In this document: positions 56,181 to 64,000 of the stretch, in pieces
Layout of the letters: every line of letters starts with the position of its first letter
How positions within the stretch are numbered: position 1 is the first letter of the stretch
Source: Catonia carolina
Taxonomy: Eukaryota; Arthropoda; Insecta; Hemiptera; Achilidae
Direction: 5' to 3'
Length of the DNA: 64,000 nt
Assembly: GCA_035578175.1 (NCBI GenBank)
Contig: JAQMRL010000002.1
Coordinates: 100,914,748-100,978,747 of the forward strand
The notes under the pieces: generated by a model
The model's input: only the letters and a program-made list of their open reading frames with translations
Told to the model about the DNA's origin: nothing
Database searches by the model: none
Program-made: the position numbers and the translations under genes

Positions 56181-58162
56181 ATTTTCTTGTCCAACGCTTG
56201 CGTTATTGGAACTTATGCAAGTACTCTACAAAACCATCGTTATAGGTTAATGGGTAAATAACAAACATGAGTAGGTAAGGCACATATGTAAAAATGTAAA
56301 AATACGTGTGGGTACTCGCGTTAAACGAGCAAGGACAGCGAAATGTAATCGCTAATCGCAATAACAGCTGTACAATTCAGATATCTGGTTATTTGAGCTG
56401 AGCCCTGCCTAGAGTATTCCAAATAAACGAGACTGCTACTGTATTTATTTATACAATTAATTACAGTCACATTAACCAACTTCTTCGTCATTAGCGAACA
56501 CGATGGTTATTAGGCAGTAACAATCGGTTTTGAAATTTTTAAGATCCTATAAATGGATCAAACACAGGGACTTCTGCTAGGTTATATTATTTTCATAGAG
56601 TGGATTTAAATGATCTGTTACATTTCATTGCACTATAACTGTAAATACGTGTTACTTAACTTGAATACACCACAAAACGAAGTACACAGTGCTTTTAATT
56701 ATTTAATTCAAGGCTACCTGAACTGACCTAAGCCGCTGTTGTAACAAACTCATTATTTATAATTTTATTACTATTTATAGTAATAAAAAATTTCAGAAAC
56801 TAATTAATAATTATGAAAGATAAACTAAAAACCTAATTAGTATGAAATGATAAAAATAAATATTTCTTAATAAAAATAATTACACTTTCATGCAAATTAA
56901 ATTCTAAGAAAAGAATTTAATTTTAATAAAACACACATAACAGAAAAATAACAAAACAATTTCCCATCCAAACCATTATTAATATTATTAAATGCACGTC
57001 ACCATTGTTTGCAGTATTTTTAGCAAGATACACGATGTAATAAAAAGAGGGAACTATTAAAAGAAAAAATGTCTATAAATGGGGAAAAAAATTATCATTT
57101 ACGTAACATTATTTTTTAGGTACGAATACTAAAAATACCTACGTAATCCACAAAATTTCATCTAAAATTTACTATTTTTAACGTTCTTTTGTACTTTTAA
57201 ATGTCTTGACGAAAACAATAAATGCCTACGATAAAAATTTAGCCAAATTATTTTAATCATAAAAATTCCATACTTGAGTTATGTGTTTTTTATTAATTTG
57301 ATATTTTACTACATAGAATACAAATTTTTGTCTTAACACAATTTTAGTAAATTTTAAAATTTCATGTACGAGTATTTAAATCGTTTGGAAAAAATTATAC
57401 GATGTTAGTTTTCTATTGCTTCGTAATAATGGTGAGTGGTTTAAAAAAAACCACAAATCACTATTTTAACAATGCGAGGAGATTTTTCAGAATATTTTAC
57501 TCGCATATCTCTTGTGATTTGATAGTATTAAAACGTTAGTTCAGAAGTTCTACGTATCAGGTTTTTCTAAAACTTATTAAATGGGTCGAACATATTGCAA
57601 TCGAATATTATAGATTCAGTTAAATATAAAGGCATTTTGAAAAAAAAATAGTACAGGAAAGTTTTATTAAACGCGAAGAAAGAAAACTCTACTACTTTTC
57701 TCTACGTCAAATGTTGGAGAATATGTGGTCCAGCTAAGCGGAGGGAACGATGACAGCACAGAAAAGAATGGAAGGATGAATTTTGAAAATACCAGAAAAG
57801 AAATAGATTGAAATTCTGAAGGGACAAGATTAAGGTACATATATACTCGTACATTCAACAGGGATAAATGAGTTCCTGATTATTGTAAATGACCCAGTCC
57901 TGTAGGCGTACAGCAAACGCTATCATGATGATTAAATAAGAACTCCATCTACATCTTTCTAAAATTATTTAAAATTCTATTTAATCCTTGATTAGATATA
58001 TTTAACCTCTTCTAATCACAAGCGGAGAGTATTTTTTGTCTTATTCTTGATGCTTTGGTAGTTTAATCTAATAAATATTTAATGACACTTAAAATCGGTT
58101 TTAAAAAATTGTAAAATTTGGAGAAGGCTAGTATTATTTTTTTTAATTTTTTAACCATTAAT
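56181..58162. other. AT-rich noncoding stretch, no gene seen
   Basis: Nothing identifiable. A moderately GC-richer patch lies at 56270-56420. Confidence 0.5.
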
Positions 58163-58420
58163 TTGTTTACGTTGCACTCTACTCAATTTAAAACGAATAA
58201 AAGAACAACAAACCCCCCCCCCATGACTCAATCAGATGAAGATAATAATGTAAGTCGTATAAATGAGGTTTAGTCTTGAGCACACTCAGGCCGATCATCT
58301 ATGACAGAGTATGGTTAATTGAAGCCTAACCATCAAAGTACACCAGTAACCACTGTCTAGTATTTCAATCCTACAAAAACAACAACCTTTTACTAGAATT
58401 TGAACCAGAACCTCTGATAA
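58163..58420 (-). repeat. SINE-A copy, 5' truncated
   Basis: Minus-strand copy with the 3' end near 58163 and the body intact. It is interrupted by a run of C at 58211-58219. It keeps a damaged B box (GGTTCAAATTC) and stops just beyond it, so the A box is missing. This is the normal direction of truncation. Confidence 0.88.
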
Positions 58421-59854
58421 ATAATAATCCTATCTTAACAATTACTATTATTGGTATTTAAAAATAAATTACACTTAAAAATCGCCATTTTTAAAATCTA
58501 TTAACAAAAACGAATGTAACTCGGATAGTTGTTACATAACATTTAAAAAATATTTGACAAACAAATTATAGAAAAACAATCATTTTAAAAATTACATGTC
58601 AGAGAGTAAAAAAATTATAAATAGGCCTAATTTGATAGTATGATTTGACGATTATATCTTTATAATAAAAAATACCCACCGGGAAAGTAAAACTTCAAAG
58701 GAAAGAGTAAATTAAAATTTATTATACCTTTTCTAAAAATTATGATAGTTTACGACACAGGAGTAATAAGTTGACATTTAAAAACAAAATACAGAAATAA
58801 AGATTATAACAAATTACATTCATTGAAGCATTTATAGGAAATGTAAAAGACGACAAAGTGATTTTTTTTTAAATTCATGGTAAGCCTAGTATTTAAAATG
58901 AAGAAAATTAGAGACTGGAGAACAATTAATAAAATAAAATAGTAAAATTTCTTTAAAAATAGTAAAATATTATGGTAATAAATAACGTAATATAAATAGA
59001 AGTACTTTTACACAATTTCAATTGCTTTGTTAAGTGATTTATGCAATAAAAAAACCGAATCTTATAAAATTTATTGATAATGAAATGGATGGGCCTAAAC
59101 AAAATCCGTTTTTGTAATCGTTTGTGAATGATTTATTTTTATTTTTTGTCCTTTTAAAAAATTATTCTGTTCTTTCACTTTCAATATTCCAGTGCTTATG
59201 ACATAGCTGCCGTGCTTAATTATTTTGTAGTGTCCACATTAAATAAAAATTTTCATCAATGTTTTCATTTCAGACTTAAATAAACTTATGACATTTTATT
59301 TTAAACATCTGAGTTTATTTACTATCAGTTTAAAAACTAAAACTATAAGTAAATAATATGTAAGTATTCACATGATAAAGACAATACCCAATGGTATTGC
59401 TTCCAAAAGAATAAAAAATTATTTACAATTTTTGAAAACATTAGGCGTAAATCTAGATAAAAGATGAAAAGAACGCGTAGAGGAAAAATATGATGTAAAT
59501 AGAGAATGATATGCCATTTTTAAAATATAAGAATCTAGTTATTGGGAAATATATTTTTATTCGATACGATTCATATTATTCCATAAAACAGTAGGCTACA
59601 TTACAAAGATCAAAAATATTAATAGAATACGAATATGAAAAAAAATTACTACAAAATATTTTTTACTCACACTGTGATTAAGAATTAAGTAAATATATGT
59701 AAATGAATATTTTTTACCTTAGTCATTTTGTCACAATGCTTTATTAAATTAAATCAGTGACACTCCACTGTGGAGTGAGTGTTTACTTAGTAACATGTAG
59801 CTAATGCAGAATGTACCGGGTACTTTTGCTGAGAACTCAGTACTTGTTCCTAGT
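58421..59854. other. AT-rich noncoding stretch, no gene seen
   Basis: Nothing identifiable apart from a small hairpin (CACTCCA-CTG-TGGAGTG) at 59761-59777. Confidence 0.55.
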
Positions 59855-59863
59855 GCTCACTTG

Positions 59864-59903
59864 CAGGGCCGTTGAATAAAAAATCTCTTATTCAACGGCC
59901 CTG
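59864..59903. mobile_element. 40-bp palindromic insertion with 9-bp duplication
   Basis: Perfect arms CAGGGCCGTTGAATAA (59864-59879) and TTATTCAACGGCCCTG (59888-59903) flank an eight-base centre. The 9-mer GCTCACTTG occurs immediately outside both arms (59855-59863 and 59904-59912). The CAGGG...CCCTG ends resemble hAT or Mutator-type termini; nine bases is the usual Mutator duplication length. No comparable element of this size is known to me. Confidence 0.8.
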
Positions 59904-59912
59904 GCTCACTTG

Positions 59913-60182
59913 TACCTGGTTCAAATTATCAGCCTTTCAAGACTCAACAATCACAAATCCCCATTGTAACAGAAGGGGAAAAAGTCATATATCATTTTCT
60001 GGCATATGCATAGTTTTAGGAGAATTAAGATGGCGGACGAAAATTTTAAACTTATGAAAATAAATATTATTTTGTAAAGGAATACTTGCACTTGTTTCCT
60101 GTTTCCTATTTTCGAAATATATAGCCCTTTCTAGACTTTTCGCCCATTATGTACGTTACACAACATATTTTTCCTGAATTCG
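59913..60182. other. Noncoding stretch, no gene seen
   Basis: The frame at 59872-60057 crosses the palindromic insertion and is accidental. Confidence 0.55.
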
Positions 60183-60580
60183 CCCAAAACAGGCAGGTGG
60201 AGTGTTAAATTATTAGCACTTGATTTGCTAGTTCCAGGGCTACAAAAAATAGTTCTGTTTCTTATCACGTAATCAGCCAATAATATGACTGAACTATTTA
60301 TGAACAGAAGAGGTAGAGGTGTGAAAGACACTAGTCAGAGTTATCTCCTCTGAAAGTAACGAATTTTATTATACAGCCAGACCCTGTGGTGAATGAAGTA
60401 AAGGTGTCCTTTGCAGGGTGCAGAGTAGATGCTTTTCGGAAAGCTTGGCATGCTGATAACCATATGCTACTTTTGTACCCAGTGAGGAACGCAAGGTAAA
60501 CCTACTCACTTCTCGTTTTACTTAGTAAAACATCTGGAGGTTCAAACCAGCCTTTTGGCTGTTGACCTAAAGAACATAGT
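60183..60580 (-). repeat. Hairpin-chain repeat, full length
   Basis: Reverse-orientation copy from GAATTCGCCCAAAACAGGCAG to GGCTGTTGACCTAAAGAACA. All blocks are in order, with a small insertion near 60466 (ATATGCTACTTTTG). The first stem is CAGCC-AAAA-GGCTG on the minus strand. Confidence 0.92.
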
Positions 60581-62737
60581 TCCGAATATAAATTCTTATT
60601 TAAGAAATATTATTTTTACTGAAAATCTATTCAAATGAGAGTTGAAAAATTGTACTTCCGGTCTAAGGATAAGAAAAACCATATTAAAAGTGTATTAAAC
60701 GTTATTTAAAGGAAGAACACCAGAGTAAATTTCTGCTTGAATAAGAAGATAATTTATTTACAATAACTTTCAATTTTTACTTCCTCTTATAATGTATTTA
60801 CACGTAGTTTACACCGTATATATTATAACTGGTGTAACAAATTAATAAATAATGTTTTTACTTATTCAAATCGTATTAGTACTGAATATTGTACGGGCCT
60901 AGAATAAAGAATAACTAGCGCAGTGACTGTTACTAAAGTAAAAAGTATTATTCTTCCTTTAAAGACTATTTTTCGCTTATATCTCTTTCTTTTTTCTATA
61001 AATAAAGTATTGTAATAAGTTATTCATTTATATTTTAGCTATGCTTTCCCTCTTTATCATATTTTAGCCAGTAGAAAGTCGCTAATGAAAGTTAAGTAAC
61101 ACGAGTTGGACATGCGACTTAGTATGATGACCAGTCAATAATATGATTAGTCCATATACATGTGTACAAACAACAAGATGTCCTAATTTAGTGCAAGACG
61201 TTTTGTCGAAATTTCTGTTTGACAGTCCAGAAATTTAGCACCGAGATATCGAAGCAGCTAAAAATGCTTGTTAGTTTTAATTATCTCAATTTTATTCCCT
61301 ACTAATACAATACTAACTAGTGATGGGGATGAAGAAAATGAGTAATAATCGACGTAATGGCTTGGCAAAGCCAATTCAATTCAATAACCACCATTCAATA
61401 GTAGGACTGCCGCGGAAATTGTTAATAAAAATATATGTTAATTAGAAAAACATAGATAATCTTGAAAGAATGTCTCCACACAGGATTCCTATGCTCCGTC
61501 CAACAGTTGGAAGATACCATTGATTATAATTATTTATGGCCAGAGCGCCGTTACATACTGTGTTAAAACCATGACTCGCGCTATGAAAATAAAAGGTGAA
61601 CTTATTGTAGGCTGTATTATGCTTATGATATTGAAACAAATTACGTTTGCGATTAAAAATGTTTACGTTATTATCTGAAATATATAATTATGTGACAAAA
61701 TTGTTATTACATTTGTAACTGAATAGAACTATTTTATAGCGTAATGTACAGCATTTTTTTTCTAAAACCATGAAATGTTATTAAAAGATAAAATTATTAA
61801 ACAATTTTTGGTCTTCCAAAATCTATTTATCCATTTCATCGCCATGGGCCTATAAATTCTATAAATGTACTAACTATTTACATTTATTTTAAAGTATTTC
61901 ATTTCTTTTTAATTTTAAATACTGCGTCTTTTAATTGAATATTGGGGCCGAACATTATTCTTTAAATAATAGACACTTATCATTTTATTAGTTTAAATTA
62001 CAATTATAACTATAACTTATACGTTATTAATTAAATACTACGCATGTTTGTAGGACAGATAGTAGCGGAAAGCCTATTGCTCTATACAACCAATATTAAA
62101 TTGGAATCGCCTATCTTTCCCACAGTCTCAAGTGACTTGGATGTAGTATACACTGGTCAGAAGTTACAGGCCGATCGAACGGCGCGACCCGGGACGACCG
62201 GTGGCTAGGTGGATGCCAGAACAGGCTAGGACCTAATCCTTGATTAGTGAAAAAGAAAAAGAACACAGATCTTTTACATTTAAGTAGAACTATTATCTAT
62301 TGAGGTCTCTGCTTCAAAAACGTCTAAAATTTCTGGGTGAGTTACCAAAATATAATCATAGAGAAAACATTTTTTTAACTTTTATTTTACTATCGGGAAC
62401 TGTTTTATTTTTAAACAACGAAACCAATTTAACCTGTTTTCTTTTTATAGATACAGATATCTGCTTAAATTCGAACAGGGATATACAGAAACTTATTTAA
62501 GCGAAACTGGCAGCCGATTATCATTAAAAATCACTACCACTACCGATGTAACTTAAAAATTGAAAACCAATTTTTAGCAGCTGATTGACTGGGTTATCCG
62601 TGAAGCTATTGAACGTTGTATTTCTATTCATTTCTATCGCATAATCTCACTTTACCACTGGTTTAGCTGTTTCGTACGACGTGATTTGGCGTAGTTTAAA
62701 ATGGCCGTAAAGAATTTAAATCAGATTTAATTAATCA
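60581..62737. other. AT-rich noncoding stretch with a GC-rich patch
   Basis: No gene seen. At 62165-62225 the text GGCCGATCGAACGGCGCG followed by ACCCGGGACGACCGGTGG is strongly GC- and CpG-rich against the background, and unassigned. Confidence 0.5.
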
Positions 62738-62933
62738 TTTTTTTATTTATTTATTTAACGTCGAATCAACTACAATGGTCATTAGCGACGACGTTGGGTT
62801 GCAACTTACTGCGTATAATGAAAGATGAATGATTTTTGTAACGTATGAAAATATGCCGTGCCTGAGCGGGATTCGAACGCACGACCGCATGGTTAAAGGC
62901 GAGCACGTTACCAACTACATCAATGCGGCCGGG
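62738..62933 (-). repeat. SINE-C copy, full length
   Basis: On the minus strand it reads GGCCGCATTGATGTAGTTGG (A box), TGCGTTCGAATCCCGC (B box), AGGCACGGCATATTTTCATACG, a body ending CCATTGTAGTTGATTCGACG, and an AAAT-unit tail. The head has good tRNA-like spacing between the boxes. At about 196 bp it is the reference copy here. Confidence 0.9.
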
Positions 62934-63051
62934 ACATTTAATATTATAAAAATTAAATAAATTTTTTAACCGTCTCAGAGAAGTTGAATTAGGGGTTTAA
63001 TTTCCCGCAAGTGAGGTCGCTAATAATCAAGAAGCAGATGAGAAATATTTT
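62934..63051. other. Short spacer, nothing seen
   Basis: AT-rich spacer between SINE-C and the next repeat. Confidence 0.5.
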
Positions 63052-63405
63052 GGTAAGGTCAAAAGCCAGAAGGTTGGTTTGAACCTATACGTTTTATTAA
63101 CTATAACGGGAAATAAGGTTTACACCAGGCTTCATTACTGTATTGAAATGTATGATTACTTATCATTACAAGCCACCTGAAAAATACATAACTTTCCATC
63201 CTGCAAAAGACACCTTCACTTCATTCTTAATATAGTATAATGAAATTCATTATTCTCAAAGGAGATAACTTTAATTAGTTATCTAAAACTTATTCTTTTT
63301 TTTTTATTTAATTGACACATCATTTAAGAAAAAACAACTATTTTTATAGCCCTGGCACGAGCCGTTAATGAGGAAAATTATTAATTTAACAAAACACCTG
63401 GTTTT
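63052..63405 (+). repeat. Hairpin-chain repeat, diverged copy
   Basis: It has AAGGTCAAAAGCCAGAAGG, GGTTTGAACCT, CTTTCCATCCTGCAAAAGAC, ACCTTCACTTCATTC, AATGAAATTCATT and AAAGGAGATAACTTTAATTAGT, then an eroded right end (CCCTGGCACGAGCCG). It is the most diverged long copy and probably the oldest. Confidence 0.85.
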
Positions 63406-64000
63406 TACCGACCAGGATGAGACATTATTAAGTAAATAAATATAATTAAAATTCAAATGTGTAAATGATTTAATAACAAAAACCGTACAATTAAAAACAG
63501 TACAATTGCCATCTAATTGTTTTAAAAATATTATAAACAATGTATAGTCAATGTTTTCAAAAATAATTTAAACACCTGTTGTTTGTAATGATCCATTAAT
63601 TTAAATTTATAGATTCCCGTTAATTAATATTAAATTAAAAACGGTTGAGTTAATTTAATTTAATAGCGTAGGTATTTATTTAGTATAATACCTAATTTAA
63701 TATATGATCCAAGGTTTAAATGCACAGACTTTTATAAAGAGATTGTTACTTAGAATAGTAGGCCTAGTTGTTTACCTTGTTGTTCAACAGTCAAGTCACA
63801 CACCATAAACCAACGACACAGGCATACCAATACTATCACAATTTATGATCTTTAACGTTATCATTGTAAAACTACACCATTTAAGCAGTATTTAATTTAA
63901 AAACATTTCTAATTGGACAAATTTTAAGTTAAATACAAAGATCGAGGCACGAGAAGAAAGCTTATCAGTCGGATTAAAATAAAAAACCGTTTAGCTATCT
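63406..64000. other. AT-rich noncoding stretch, no gene seen
   Basis: Nothing identifiable. Confidence 0.55.

Noticed and set aside
62846..62933. Possible tRNA gene on the minus strand
   Set aside because: Good A and B boxes, but it is followed by the same body as the copy at 55808 and an AAAT tail, which fits a SINE.
1..64000. CRISPR arrays, operons or bacterial regulatory elements
   Set aside because: No regularly spaced repeats of that kind, and all content fits an animal genome.

Overview
The window is AT-rich animal nuclear DNA with no recognisable host protein-coding gene. The repeat content points to an insect, possibly a hemipteran: tRNA-headed SINEs with polymerase III A and B boxes, non-LTR reverse transcriptases, mariner, hAT-like and piggyBac-like remnants, and long CA and AAT microsatellites. 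The order is a guess from repeat style; phylum level is reasonably secure. The DNA could be intergenic or a very large intron, since no convincing host exon or splice pair was seen.

The one long open frame is a 5'-truncated RTE/BovB-like retrotransposon on the minus strand (51388-53672). It is bounded by 12-bp target-site duplications, and its reverse transcriptase frame is uninterrupted. Six other clear pieces of non-LTR reverse transcriptase are decayed (5.5, 15.2, 22.7, 32.5, 44.6-45.1 and 50.7-51.2 kb), plus a jockey-like scrap at 47.7 kb. DNA transposons are an internally deleted mariner with both inverted termini (39245-40086), a 308-bp piggyBac-type MITE in TTAA (37697-38004), a 441-bp hAT-type MITE with 8-bp duplications carrying a mariner 3' piece (48822-49262), and a 245-bp TA-flanked MITE (26627-26871).

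Four short repeat families dominate the rest. SINE-A (about 300-350 bp, nine copies) has a tRNA-like head containing an extra perfect hairpin. SINE-B (six copies) and SINE-C (two copies) are also tRNA-headed. The fourth (eleven copies, about 390 bp full length) has no recognised class and is built as a chain of adjacent small hairpins; I call it the hairpin-chain repeat. A fifth, larger family (about 0.8-1.0 kb, with a CA-rich core) occurs at 26.4-27.4 kb and as two opposed copies at 29.1-31.2 kb, which make a large imperfect inverted repeat.

Several insertions are nested, so relative ages can be read: hAT inside SINE-A, a TA-flanked MITE inside the CA-core family, and SINE-C inside a local duplicated unit. 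The most unusual single object is a 40-bp near-pure palindrome at 59864-59903 flanked by a perfect 9-bp direct repeat. It looks like a transposable element reduced to its two termini.
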